DNA of 64,000 nucleotides from assembly GCA_024234325.1 (NCBI GenBank), contig JACKOJ010000003.1, positions 1 to 64,000 on the forward strand, given 5' to 3'. The notes beneath the pieces are model-generated. The model was not told where the DNA came from. It did not search any database and worked only from the letters and a program-made list of their open reading frames with translations. Shown piece after piece: positions 39,222 to 48,193 of the stretch. The first letter of the stretch is position 1. Every line of letters begins with the position of its first letter. Origin of the DNA: Pseudomonadales bacterium (GTDB taxonomy: Bacteria > Pseudomonadota > Gammaproteobacteria > Pseudomonadales > Pseudohongiellaceae). Made by a program: the position numbers and the translations under genes.

Positions 39222-41048
39222 GTGATCCGCAAGCTCCTTCAACTGTGGCGCTACCTGCGCTCGCTGCTCAGCCCCGACGGCTTCGCCCAGGCCTCGGTAT
39301 GGGAGCAGCTCGGCACCATCTTTGTCTTCGGCGCGATGGTCATTCTGTTTCTCTCGCCTGCGCTGGGCGATATCTCCACCAGCTACCGCATCTTTGCCGA
39401 CCCGTCGTCCTTCGCGGACGCCGAGGGTCCCATACAGGTATTCTTTGGCCTGGTGCAGATGATTTTCGGGCTGGTGCTGTTCTCGTTCATCGTGTCGGTG
39501 CTGTCCGCCGCGCTGGTGGAACTGGTGGCCAACATCAAGGGCGGCAAACTGCCCTACCGCAAGGGCGGTCACATTCTGATTGTGAACCACAACGTGAAGC
39601 TGCCGCTGATTCTGGACGAGTTCAATATGCGCGCCCAGCGCAAGGACGTGGTCGAGGATGTGGTGCTGCTGTGTTCGGAACCCGAGATCGTGAGCAATTT
39701 TCACGAACATCTGGACACCGCGCGCTGGTCGCATCTGGAGATCTACATCCGCCAGGGCGACCTGCTGAGCTTCTCCACCTTCGAACGCCAGGGCATCATG
39801 AAGGCGCTGGCCGTAGTGATTCTGCTGCCTGACCACGTTGAAGATGAGTTCGCCGCAGACAATTACAACCTGAAGCTGTTGACCACGCTGGTCAACAAGC
39901 CCGAGTTTTTCCAGCACCTGTCGGACTGTCAGAAGAGGCACCAGCCGGTGAAGTGTTCGGTGGAACTCTCCGGCGACACCCATTGTCGGGACATTGCGCT
40001 GTCGATTACCACCAAAGACGCCGTGCCGCTGTTTGCCGTGATCACGCCCAACGATGTGATCGGTCATGTGATCGCCCGGGCCATGGTGGACGTGGTGTAT
40101 TACAACGTGTTCTTTGAAGCCTTGTCCTTCGAGGGGACCAACGCGCTGTTTGTCGACCCCGCCCGTTTCGGCGCTCTCGATATTGCGCAACAGGTGAAGT
40201 TTGATCAGTTGCTGTTTGAGTTCAGCGGCGGCCTGTTGATCGGCTATTCCTCGGTGGACAACGACGGGCGCTTCCATTTGAAACTGTGTCCCTTCGGCGA
40301 GGCGCCCGCGCCTTCCGACTGGCTACTCTTCCTCACTGAAGATGCCGACGCCCTGCAGTACACGCCGCAGGAGGCTCAGGCCTTGGTGCCCCACCCCGAC
40401 ATTACACCGCCCAGTGAGCAATCCCGCCGGCAGCTTTGTGTGATCGGCGATGCCTGGAAAATTGGTCCGGTCATGCGCTTCATCGACACGCAGAGCCAGG
40501 ACTTTCTGCTGAAGTCCCACTTCGTGTTCGACAGGCCCGAAGACTATTTCGCGCCGGAATTCCAGCAGACCCTGCGTGCCGGGGGCTACGACAACATCAT
40601 TATCAATCTCGACGACGAGCTCGGCTTCCGGCTCACCATGCTGCTGTTCGCCATTCCGGAAAACAACAAGGCATTCCGCGCGAAATTTGTCACCGTGCTG
40701 AAAGACCCGCAGGTGGAGAAGCTGCTGAACGAGCGCGCCATTCACTGCAAGACCCTGCTGTCGCACAAGCTCGCCGCGAAATACATTGCGCAACTCTCGT
40801 TTCAGAAAAGTCTGGAAATTCTCTTCACGGAACTCACGTTCCCCGAAGGGGCCGAATTCAATCTGCTTGAAGTTGGCACGCACATTCCGCAGACTCTTCT
40901 GCACAGCACGGTGGATCTGAAACACCTGCTCGCCGCGCATCAGATGATTTACGTTGGCATTGTGGATGCAGAGAAGCGCATTTTCCTCAACGCCACCGAC
41001 ATGACGAACGCGCAGCAGATTCTTGCGCTGAGCAAGGGTACGGTCTAA
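39222..41048 (+). CDS. CASTOR/POLLUX-like ion channel with RCK-type domains
   Basis: The 608-aa protein has two or three N-terminal membrane segments (LGTIFVFGAMVILFLSPAL and VQMIFGLVLFSFIVSVLSAALVELVANI) and then a cytosolic region that starts GGHILIVNHNVKLPLILDEF and has repeated Rossmann-like units, including QLCVIGDAWKIGPVMRF. This is the plan of CASTOR/POLLUX and related bacterial RCK channels. The selectivity filter is not a classical TVGYG. The GTG at 39222 is chosen because upstream residues are unrelated. Ion and role unknown. Confidence 0.72.
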   Translation: MIRKLLQLWRYLRSLLSPDGFAQASVWEQLGTIFVFGAMVILFLSPALGDISTSYRIFADPSSFADAEGPIQVFFGLVQMIFGLVLFSFIVSVLSAALVELVANIKGGKLPYRKGGHILIVNHNVKLPLILDEFNMRAQRKDVVEDVVLLCSEPEIVSNFHEHLDTARWSHLEIYIRQGDLLSFSTFERQGIMKALAVVILLPDHVEDEFAADNYNLKLLTTLVNKPEFFQHLSDCQKRHQPVKCSVELSGDTHCRDIALSITTKDAVPLFAVITPNDVIGHVIARAMVDVVYYNVFFEALSFEGTNALFVDPARFGALDIAQQVKFDQLLFEFSGGLLIGYSSVDNDGRFHLKLCPFGEAPAPSDWLLFLTEDADALQYTPQEAQALVPHPDITPPSEQSRRQLCVIGDAWKIGPVMRFIDTQSQDFLLKSHFVFDRPEDYFAPEFQQTLRAGGYDNIIINLDDELGFRLTMLLFAIPENNKAFRAKFVTVLKDPQVEKLLNERAIHCKTLLSHKLAAKYIAQLSFQKSLEILFTELTFPEGAEFNLLEVGTHIPQTLLHSTVDLKHLLAAHQMIYVGIVDAEKRIFLNATDMTNAQQILALSKGTV

Positions 41049-41153
41049 CAGCAAGGCATCTGCCTCTGCAAAGATTCGATTCGGTATCCACACACTCTCG
41101 CGAGGGAAAAGGGGCCGCGCCCTGTACAAATGCACGCAAGGGAAGATTCCAAT

Positions 41154-41558
41154 ATGCACGACGTAAAGCATATCAGTGTGTCCATTCTTCGCCCCCCTGC
41201 GGATGTTTTTGCCTTTGCGTCCAACCCGACGAATCTTCCACAATGGGCAGCGGGGCTGACCAACTCGGAGCTCTACAGGGAAGGCGATGCCTGGGTGGCA
41301 CAGTCCCCCTTTGGCAGGGTCAGAATCCGGTTTGTGGAGAACAATTCATTTGGCGTGATGGATCATGACGTGGAGCTGGAATCCGGGCTGGTGGTTCACA
41401 ACCCGATGCGGGTGGTGCCCAATGGCGAGGGCAGCGAGTTCACGTTCACCCTGATACGCCAGCCGGGCATGTCGGACGAAGACTTTGAACACGACCGACA
41501 AACCGTAGAGAGTGACCTGGCAACACTTAAGACAATCCTTGAGCGCGACACACCCTAA
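41154..41558 (+). CDS. SRPBCC family protein
   Basis: The 134-aa protein fits the START/SRPBCC hydrophobic-pocket fold: SVSILRPPADVFAFASNPTNLPQWAAGL at the start, FGRVRIRFVENN and GVMDHDVELESG strands, and a C-terminal helix with DLATLKTILE. Ligand unknown. The ATG at 41154 is preceded by GGAAG. It lies 16 nt upstream of a small monooxygenase-like gene, so the two are probably one operon. Confidence 0.78.
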   Translation: MHDVKHISVSILRPPADVFAFASNPTNLPQWAAGLTNSELYREGDAWVAQSPFGRVRIRFVENNSFGVMDHDVELESGLVVHNPMRVVPNGEGSEFTFTLIRQPGMSDEDFEHDRQTVESDLATLKTILERDTP

Positions 41559-41574
41559 AACGGAGAGCAGGAAG

Positions 41575-41883
41575 ATGATTCTTGAAGTCGCAGTACTCGA
41601 TGTAAAAGAGGGGCAGGAAGAAGAGTTCGAGCGGGCATTTGAAATCGCCCAGGCGATCATCCAGCAGGCGCCGGGCTTTGTCTCTCACCAGCTTCAGCGC
41701 GGTGTTGAAAGCCCAAGCCGCTATGTGCTGCTGGTGAACTGGCAGACGCTGGAGGATCACACCCGGGGCTTCCGGCTGTCACCGGAATATCAGGAATGGA
41801 AAAAACTGCTCCACCACTTCTACGATCCGTTTCCGGTGGTGGAGCATTACGAGAAGATCTTTGCCAGCGGCGATATTGTGTAA
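41575..41883 (+). CDS. Antibiotic biosynthesis monooxygenase-like (ABM) protein
   Basis: The 102-aa protein matches the ABM dimeric alpha-beta barrel family: MILEVAVLDVKEGQEEEFERAF, the APGFVSHQLQRGVESPSRYVLLVNW core and SPEYQEWKKLLHHFYDPFPVVEHYE. Such small proteins act as cofactor-free oxygenases or haem/quinone-related enzymes; the substrate is unknown. An AGGAAG box lies directly before the ATG at 41575. It follows the SRPBCC gene in the same direction. Confidence 0.82.
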   Translation: MILEVAVLDVKEGQEEEFERAFEIAQAIIQQAPGFVSHQLQRGVESPSRYVLLVNWQTLEDHTRGFRLSPEYQEWKKLLHHFYDPFPVVEHYEKIFASGDIV

Positions 41884-41935
41884 TCCCGCCACCGTGGCGT
41901 TCCTGCTGCCTAATCCGCCTGCTTAATTCGCCCGC

Positions 41936-42127
41936 CTACTTCGCCAGCGGGCAGGTGCTGAAGCCGAACACCTTGTACAGGGGGCAGAATCCCACCAGCC
42001 CGGTCAGCAGCGGCACAAGGCCGACCAGACCCCACATGGATTGCGGGCCGACGACCACGGTGCTCAGAATGGCGAGCCCGATAATAACGCGGAAAATTCT
42101 GTCTGCAGTGCCTTCATTCGCTTTCAT
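41936..42127 (-). CDS. DUF2892 (YgaP-like transmembrane) protein
   Basis: The 63-aa protein has two hydrophobic segments (IFRVIIGLAILSTVVVGP and WGLVGLVPLLTGLVGFCPLYKVFG) with the conserved N-x-G-x-x-D-R start and C-P-L-Y-K motif of DUF2892. It is an inner-membrane protein often fused to or near rhodanese-like domains. Function unknown. A single-gene unit between the ABM gene and the HTH/PIN pair. Confidence 0.85.
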   Translation of the reverse strand: MKANEGTADRIFRVIIGLAILSTVVVGPQSMWGLVGLVPLLTGLVGFCPLYKVFGFSTCPLAK

Positions 42128-42231
42128 GACATTCTCCAGGGGCCAACATGGCCTGTGTGCTTAGAAATACACCTATCAATAGCCAACTGCTTTGTTGTAG
42201 ATCAAATCCTGCTTCGCCCGGCTGAACAGTA

Positions 42232-42798
42232 TTATAGAAAGTCCGAGAACTCTTTGAGTTTTGATACCGCTTGAGGAAGTTGCAGTTTTTGCAAAATCGC
42301 TAAAAAGTCATCTACCTGAATTTGGGGGTTTTTCAATGCAAGACGCTGCTTCTTAATTGCGGAGCAACATACGGCCGGTGCCATGTCTATCTGGTAATAG
42401 ATGAAGTCGTCGGGATGCAACAAATCGATGCCATAAGGTGTTAACTCTTCCAACGGGAAATCTTTCAGGTTAAATGTGACGATTGCATCAGCCCCACACC
42501 GAATCGCCGCTGCCAGCACGTGCCGATCACGAGGGTCAGGAAGTTGAAGCGTTTCGACCAGAGGCTCATATCCCGTCACTTTGGCATCCTTGACATGCAG
42601 ATCCATAAGCTGACGAACACGTTCAAGCTTGTCCCGCTCATGCTTGTTTTCACGCAATAGTGCGTTAATCCATTCCTCATGGATCTGGTCAGTCCAGTGA
42701 GCCTTGAACAAATCCGTCATGGCCAGGCGCATCAGAGTATCCCTTAGCGGTGCGGGGTATAGTACACAGGCATCGTAAACCACCGTGAACTTGCTCAA
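42232..42798 (-). CDS. PIN-domain toxin-like protein
   Basis: The 188-aa protein has a PIN domain: VVYDACVLYPAPLRDTLM with the first Asp, a middle helix bundle, LPDPRDRHVLAAAIRCGADAIVTFNLKDFP with the remaining acidic residues, as in VapC-type RNases, plus an extra C-terminal helical domain of about 50 residues. It is 5 nt downstream of an HTH gene, so it is probably the toxin of a toxin-antitoxin pair. RNA target unknown. Confidence 0.85.
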   Translation of the reverse strand: MSKFTVVYDACVLYPAPLRDTLMRLAMTDLFKAHWTDQIHEEWINALLRENKHERDKLERVRQLMDLHVKDAKVTGYEPLVETLQLPDPRDRHVLAAAIRCGADAIVTFNLKDFPLEELTPYGIDLLHPDDFIYYQIDMAPAVCCSAIKKQRLALKNPQIQVDDFLAILQKLQLPQAVSKLKEFSDFL

Positions 42799-42803
42799 CG
42801 CTA

Positions 42804-43256
42804 CTAATACCCCATCCCTTCTTCCTGAGACAGCGCAGCCAACTCATCCAGTGCCTGGGTGCGCATTTGCTCAGTTTCCTCTTTGTAGGCCAGCACATCC
42901 GTTAGCAATACCCTGCGATGCGCCCCCACTTTGCGAAAAGGAATGTCTCCCTTTTCCAGCAACCCAACCAGAAACGGGCGACTTACATTCAGCAAGTTAG
43001 CCGCCTCTTGCGTACTGACTTCCTGATGATGAGGGATCAGGCTGATCGCATTGCCTTTGGACATCTCGGACAACACATTCAACAGAATCTGCAGCGTCTG
43101 TCCCGGCAACACCAAGTCATCCGATTCTCCGTTACTGCCTCGCAGAGAAAGCTGCACTCGATCTACATCGGCATACTTGGACAACGTACGGCTTGAGACC
43201 TTGGCTTGCTCTACCTCTACCGGAGTAGGTAAGTGGACAATTTTCTGGGCAGACAT
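42804..43256 (-). CDS. Excisionase-type HTH antitoxin
   Basis: The 150-aa protein has a central MerR/excisionase-like helix-turn-helix (EVSTQEAANLLNVSRPFLVGLLEKGDIPFRKVGAHRRVLLTDVL segment, residues about 85-128) and charged flanks. HTH proteins of this form are regular partners of PIN-domain toxins, and the next gene is one. It probably represses the pair. The 180-nt gap to sppA holds no gene I can support. Confidence 0.82.
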   Translation of the reverse strand: MSAQKIVHLPTPVEVEQAKVSSRTLSKYADVDRVQLSLRGSNGESDDLVLPGQTLQILLNVLSEMSKGNAISLIPHHQEVSTQEAANLLNVSRPFLVGLLEKGDIPFRKVGAHRRVLLTDVLAYKEETEQMRTQALDELAALSQEEGMGY

Positions 43257-43436
43257 ATGCGATTTCCCGATTTATCAAACTCCCGGGAACAGCCCGGGTT
43301 TAGCTTTCCGTACGAGATTACCACAAACGAAATAAACGAAACACAGGAAAGATTGGGTCCTGGCTGCGTGCTAAACAAGTTGATGGCCTGCCTGTTCGGC
43401 AAACGCGCCTCTTTCAACGAGCATCAGGCTTGTGCA

Positions 43437-45293
43437 CTAGCGCATCAACACGCAGAACTCGCATACGGTATACAGATGCCCCGGGTCGCGCAGATTGGCC
43501 AGCGGCAGGACGCGGGCCATGGCGTCACCCAGCAGGCCGGTGACCGGGTTGTCCGGCAGGCGCACAGTGCTCGTAGGCATCATGGCCGTTGCCAGGCTCT
43601 TCGCGAGGGAGGCAACGCCGTAGTTCTGCAGAATCTGGCTGAGTAGCTGTTCGCCGGGGCTGAGGGGTTTCTGAATATAGCGTGTGCTATAGCGTTCAAG
43701 CTCGGCCAGTTCGGCGGCTGCGTCGATGGCGGCATCAAGATCGCCGAGATGATCCACCAGCCCCCTCTCCATTGCCTGAGTGCCGGTCCACACCTGCCCC
43801 TGTGCCACGACGTCCACGGCGTCCACGCTCATGCCGCGACCATCGGCCACCAACTGCAGGAAACGGCGGTACTGCTCCTCAATGCTGGTCTGCAGCACGG
43901 TCTGCATCGGTTCGCTCAGTTCCGTCATCACATCGGCTCGGCTCAGTGGCGTGGTGCCCACGCCGTCGGCATAGACGCCAATCTTGGCCATGCCCTTCTC
44001 GAAGGTGGGAATGATGCTGAAGATGCCGATGGAACCGGTCACGGTGGCCGGTGAGGCCCAGATCTCGTTGGCCCCCGCCGCAATCCAGTAGCCGCCGGAC
44101 GCCGCCGTACCGCCCATGGAGACCACCAGGGGTTTGCCAGCCGCCTGCAGCTCCTGCAGTTCCTGACGAATCAGTTCAGAAGCAAACGCCGAGCCGCCGG
44201 GCGAGTCAATGCGCAGCACGACGGCACGCACATCGTCGTCACGCCGTGCCTGGCGAATCAGCTCTACCAGCGTGTCGGAACCAATGCTTCCACGCGGCTG
44301 CTCGCCGGTGTTGATGGTGCCCTGCGCGACGATCACCCCTACTTCTGGGTCCGTTGAGAACTCAATAAGCTGATGTGCCATCAGGTAACGGCGGAAATCC
44401 ACCGTGCGGGGGCTGCTGGCTCCGGACAGGCTGGCCAGGGTGGCGCGCCACTGGGCGGGCGTGGCCAGGTCGTCCACCAGTTGATGATCGATCGCCACCT
44501 GTGCGGTGTTGCCGCTGGCGGCGACCAGCAGGGAAGGATAGTTCTCGGCATAGCCGCGCACCTGCTCGACGGTGAGATGCCGGTTATTGGCAACCTGGGA
44601 AAGGTAGCGCAGCCACAGGGCATCCACTACCTGCTGATTGTTCTCGCGCGAGGGTTCGGACATGCCGTTCAGCGAATAGGGCTCCACCGCCGCCTTGTGG
44701 GTACCGACGCGGAAGATGTGCACGTTGACGCCGAGCTTGTCGAGCAGCTCGGCAAAATAGAGCTGATTGCCGCCATAACCGGGCAGCATGAGCTGCCCCA
44801 TGGGGTGCAGGGTCACCGTGTCGGCAAAGGAGGCCAGATAATACTGCGCCTGACTGAAGAACTCGCCGTGGGCGACCAGGGCCTTGCCGCTACGCTTGTA
44901 GTCGTCCAGCGCTCGGCCGATGCGTTCCATATTGGCGGGGCTGATCGAGGCCAGCTCTTCCAGGTCGAGCACGACGCCGCGCACCTTGTCGTCTTCCTGG
45001 GCCAGTTCCAGCGTGCGCAGCACGTCCCTCAGAGGAGTGTCGATGACTTCGTCAGAGCCCAGCAGCAGGTTGGCCGGGTCGATCATGGCGGGTTCTTCCA
45101 CGATGGCGCCGGTGGGGGCCAGCACCACGAGGCTGCCGTCCTCGATCTGCACGGTTTCCGGGCTGCTGAAGATCGCCGTCAGCACCAGTACCAGAATCAA
45201 CACGAAGATCAGGCGACCAAAGAACACCCGCAGCGCATCGATGCTGCGACCGAGGAAGCGAAAGAAGCGCTCCAGGAAGGAACCTTGGGACAT
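43437..45293 (-). CDS. sppA: Signal peptide peptidase SppA (67K type)
   Basis: The 618-aa protein is the long, double-domain SppA (the E. coli form is 618 aa). An N-terminal membrane anchor (VFFGRLIFVLILVLVLTAIF) is followed by two S49 domains. The lysine of the first domain (YKRSGKALVAHGEFF) and the serine of the second (VSMGGTAASGGYWIAAGA) form the Ser-Lys dyad typical of the family. It degrades cleaved signal peptides in the inner membrane. It is preceded by chrA with a 16-nt gap and may share its transcript. Confidence 0.93.
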   Translation of the reverse strand: MSQGSFLERFFRFLGRSIDALRVFFGRLIFVLILVLVLTAIFSSPETVQIEDGSLVVLAPTGAIVEEPAMIDPANLLLGSDEVIDTPLRDVLRTLELAQEDDKVRGVVLDLEELASISPANMERIGRALDDYKRSGKALVAHGEFFSQAQYYLASFADTVTLHPMGQLMLPGYGGNQLYFAELLDKLGVNVHIFRVGTHKAAVEPYSLNGMSEPSRENNQQVVDALWLRYLSQVANNRHLTVEQVRGYAENYPSLLVAASGNTAQVAIDHQLVDDLATPAQWRATLASLSGASSPRTVDFRRYLMAHQLIEFSTDPEVGVIVAQGTINTGEQPRGSIGSDTLVELIRQARRDDDVRAVVLRIDSPGGSAFASELIRQELQELQAAGKPLVVSMGGTAASGGYWIAAGANEIWASPATVTGSIGIFSIIPTFEKGMAKIGVYADGVGTTPLSRADVMTELSEPMQTVLQTSIEEQYRRFLQLVADGRGMSVDAVDVVAQGQVWTGTQAMERGLVDHLGDLDAAIDAAAELAELERYSTRYIQKPLSPGEQLLSQILQNYGVASLAKSLATAMMPTSTVRLPDNPVTGLLGDAMARVLPLANLRDPGHLYTVCEFCVLMR

Positions 45294-45309
45294 AGGGCAA
45301 AACTCCGTG

Positions 45310-46611
45310 TCAGAGGGAAATCAGGGTCCACGCCATGCCAAGTAAAGCACAACACAGCAGCGTGATCAGCATATTCAGTCGCAACAGGAACACCAGCACA
45401 AAGGCCAGGCCGGTCAGCAGCAGATTGGGCAGGCCCAGGCTGGCCAGCACAGGCAGGGGCATGTCCACGCCCAGTGCCTGCAGCCGCTGCATGTCGGCAA
45501 ACAGAAAGTTGAGGCCGAACCACAGGGCCAGGTTGGCAATCACACCGACTACGACGGCGGTGATGGCCGCCAGTGCCTCGCGCAGGGCGTGGTGCTCGCG
45601 CAGCCGCTCGACATAGGGCGCTCCGGCGAAGATCCACAGGAAACAGGGCAGAAAGGTCACCCAGGTGGTGACCAGCGCGCCCGCCATACCGGCCAGCAAC
45701 GAGGCCTCGCCCCCCAGGTGGCGCCACGCGCCGAGAAAGCCGACAAACTGGGTCACCAGAATCAGCGGTCCGGGAGTCGTTTCGGCCAGCCCGAGGCCGT
45801 CCAGCATCTCGCCCGGTGCCAGCCAGTGATACTGCTCTACCGCCTGCTGGGCCACGTAGGACAGCACGGCGTAGGCACCACCAAAGGTGACCACGGCCAT
45901 GCGGAAGAAGAAATTGGCTATCTGTGTCAGGGGGTGGCTGCTGCCCAGCATCAGGCTCAGGCCTGCCAGTGTGCCAGCCCACAGCAGCAGGCAGACCAGC
46001 GCGGCCAACCGTGCTCTGCGCTCGCCCGCGCGATCCGGCTGCAGCGGCGTTTCCGGGCGGCTGTCTGTCGGGCCGCGTCCGCGTGCCAGAAGATAGGCAA
46101 GGCCACCAGCCCCCAGCACTACCAGGGGGAATGGCAGGGCGAACACGAACAGGGCGATGAAGCCCGCAACGGCAAGCACGCGGGTGAAGGTACTGGTGAG
46201 TGCCCGGCCAGCGATGCGCAGCAGGGCCTGGCAGACAATGGCGAGCACGGCGGCCTTCAGGCCGAAGAACAGCCCCTCCACCGGGGCCAGGTTGCCCAGG
46301 GTGACATAAAGGCAGGACAGCAGCAGGATCGCCAGCGCGCCGGGCAGAATGAACAGCAGGCCGGCAACCAGCCCACCGCGCACCCCGTGCAGCAGCCAGC
46401 CAACATACGTGGCGAGTTGCTGTGCCTCGGGGCCGGGCAGAAGCATGCAATAGTTCAGGGCGTGGAGAAAACGGGTTTCGTCGAGCCAGCGCCGCTCTTC
46501 CACCAGCTCGCGGTGCATGAGGGCGATCTGCCCGGCGGGGCCGCCGAAGCTGAGCACCCCGATGCGCCACCACACGGCCAGAGCGTCCCGAAAACTCACG
46601 TCATTGCGCAT
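45310..46611 (-). CDS. chrA: Chromate transporter
   Basis: The 433-aa protein is a two-domain CHR transporter. Both halves keep the motif: FGGPAGQIALMH near the N-terminus with LPGPEAQQLATYVGW, and FGGAYAVLSYVAQQ in the second half with AETTPGPLILVTQFVGFLGAW. About ten membrane segments are evident. It exports chromate, giving resistance. Only 15 nt separate its stop from the next leftward gene hldE upstream and 16 nt from sppA downstream, so hldE-chrA-sppA may form one unit. Confidence 0.92.
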   Translation of the reverse strand: MRNDVSFRDALAVWWRIGVLSFGGPAGQIALMHRELVEERRWLDETRFLHALNYCMLLPGPEAQQLATYVGWLLHGVRGGLVAGLLFILPGALAILLLSCLYVTLGNLAPVEGLFFGLKAAVLAIVCQALLRIAGRALTSTFTRVLAVAGFIALFVFALPFPLVVLGAGGLAYLLARGRGPTDSRPETPLQPDRAGERRARLAALVCLLLWAGTLAGLSLMLGSSHPLTQIANFFFRMAVVTFGGAYAVLSYVAQQAVEQYHWLAPGEMLDGLGLAETTPGPLILVTQFVGFLGAWRHLGGEASLLAGMAGALVTTWVTFLPCFLWIFAGAPYVERLREHHALREALAAITAVVVGVIANLALWFGLNFLFADMQRLQALGVDMPLPVLASLGLPNLLLTGLAFVLVFLLRLNMLITLLCCALLGMAWTLISL

Positions 46612-46626
46612 GGTGGCCTCGTCGCC

Positions 46627-48057
46627 TCAGGACCCGGGGTCCTTGAGTTTTTCGACGATGGCAGAGGTGGAACAGTTGTCCAGGAAGGCCAGCACGCGCA
46701 CCTCGCCGCCGTAGGCCAATACGTATTCTCCGCCCACGACCTGGTCTATGCGGTAGTCACCGCCTTTGACCAGCACATCCGGCTTTAGCTGCGCCAGCAG
46801 GGCTTCCGGGGTGTCTTCGGCAAATGACACCACCCAGTCCACGGCCTCCAGCCCGGCCAGCACAGCCATGCGCCGCTCCACTGGGTTGATGGGTCGGCCC
46901 GGACCCTTGAGTCGTTTCACCGAATCGTCGTCGTTGATGGCCACGATCAGCCGCTGCCCCAGCTTCTTCGCGTCGGCAAGATAACCGACATGACCGGCAT
47001 GAATGATGTCGAAACAGCCGTTGGTGAAGACGACCTTTTCGCCGTGGGCGCGGGCATCCTCTACGGCGAGAGCAAGCTGATCGGCGCTCATGACGCCACG
47101 CCCGCTGCCGTCCTCAAGCTGGATGGCGCGGCGCAGCTCCGGACCGCTGATGGCGGCGGTGCCGAGTTTGCCCACGGCCAGACCGGCGGCGAGATTGGCC
47201 AGGGCCGTGCCTTCCTCCATCGCACTGCCTGCCGCCAGCGCAGCCGCCAGTGCTGCCACCACGGTGTCTCCTGCGCCGGTCACATCAAAAACTTCCTGTG
47301 CGCGGGTGGGCATGTGCAGCTCCGGCTGGCCGGGGCGCAGCAGGGTCATGCCATGCTCACCACGGGTAATCAGCAGGGCGCCCAGTTCCAGGTCTGCCAG
47401 CAGCTTGAGGCCACGGCTGGCCAGCTCGTCCTCGCTGGCGCAATGGCCGACGATGGCCTCGAATTCATTGAGATTGGGGGTGATGACGGTCGCGCCGCGA
47501 TACTTGCCGAAGTCGCTCCCCTTCGGGTCCACCACCACGGGAATGCCCTGGCTGCGGGCGGCCTGAATCAGCGTTTGCGTGTCGCGCAGGCTGCCCTTGC
47601 CGTAATCGGAAAGCACCAGCACCCCGGCGTCGGGCAACAGCGCCAGAGCCTGGGCCTGGAACCCGTCGACGGACCGGGCGCTGAAGTCCTGCTCGAAGTC
47701 CATGCGCAGCAGTTGCTGATGCTGGCTGGTCACGCGCAGCTTGGTGATGGTCGGCGCGTCTGCACAGCGGGAGAATCCGCAGTAAACCCCCGCCGCCTGC
47801 AGCCGCGAGTGCAGCTCCTGCCCCGCCTCGTCCTCACCCACGATGCCAACCAGTGTTGCTGCCGCCCCAAGCGCCGCGATGTTCAGGGCCACGTTGCCTG
47901 CGCCACCCGGCCGGTCTTCGCGGTTGCCCACCCGCACCACCGGCACCGGAGCCTCGGGGGAAATGCGAGTAGCCTTGCCGTGCCAGTAGCGGTCCAGCAT
48001 CACGTCGCCCACCACGAGCACACGGGCCTGCTGAAAGGGCGGCATCTCAAGCTTCAT
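46627..48057 (-). CDS. hldE: Bifunctional heptose-7-phosphate kinase/heptose-1-phosphate adenylyltransferase
   Basis: At 476 aa it matches E. coli HldE (477 aa). The N-terminal PfkB kinase domain has VLVVGDVMLDRYWHG, GGAGNVALNIAALG and DVTGAGDTVVAALA. The C-terminal nucleotidyltransferase domain starts VVFTNGCFDIIHAGHVGYL with its H-x-G-H motif. It makes ADP-D-glycero-D-manno-heptose precursors for the LPS core, the substrate for WaaC and WaaF encoded 8-10 kb away. The ATG at 48057 has CAGGATG upstream; the 65-residue longer reading is not coding. Confidence 0.95.
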   Translation of the reverse strand: MKLEMPPFQQARVLVVGDVMLDRYWHGKATRISPEAPVPVVRVGNREDRPGGAGNVALNIAALGAAATLVGIVGEDEAGQELHSRLQAAGVYCGFSRCADAPTITKLRVTSQHQQLLRMDFEQDFSARSVDGFQAQALALLPDAGVLVLSDYGKGSLRDTQTLIQAARSQGIPVVVDPKGSDFGKYRGATVITPNLNEFEAIVGHCASEDELASRGLKLLADLELGALLITRGEHGMTLLRPGQPELHMPTRAQEVFDVTGAGDTVVAALAAALAAGSAMEEGTALANLAAGLAVGKLGTAAISGPELRRAIQLEDGSGRGVMSADQLALAVEDARAHGEKVVFTNGCFDIIHAGHVGYLADAKKLGQRLIVAINDDDSVKRLKGPGRPINPVERRMAVLAGLEAVDWVVSFAEDTPEALLAQLKPDVLVKGGDYRIDQVVGGEYVLAYGGEVRVLAFLDNCSTSAIVEKLKDPGS

Positions 48058-48193
48058 GCGATCATCCTGATGATTGGAAAGAGGCCGCAATCTTAGCACA
48101 CGAGCGCCGATGTTGATTGATTCGGGGGGCTGTTTTAGGCTTGTGCCATAGACCTTTCTTTCACTGCCCGGCCATACCGCCAGGCACGACACG

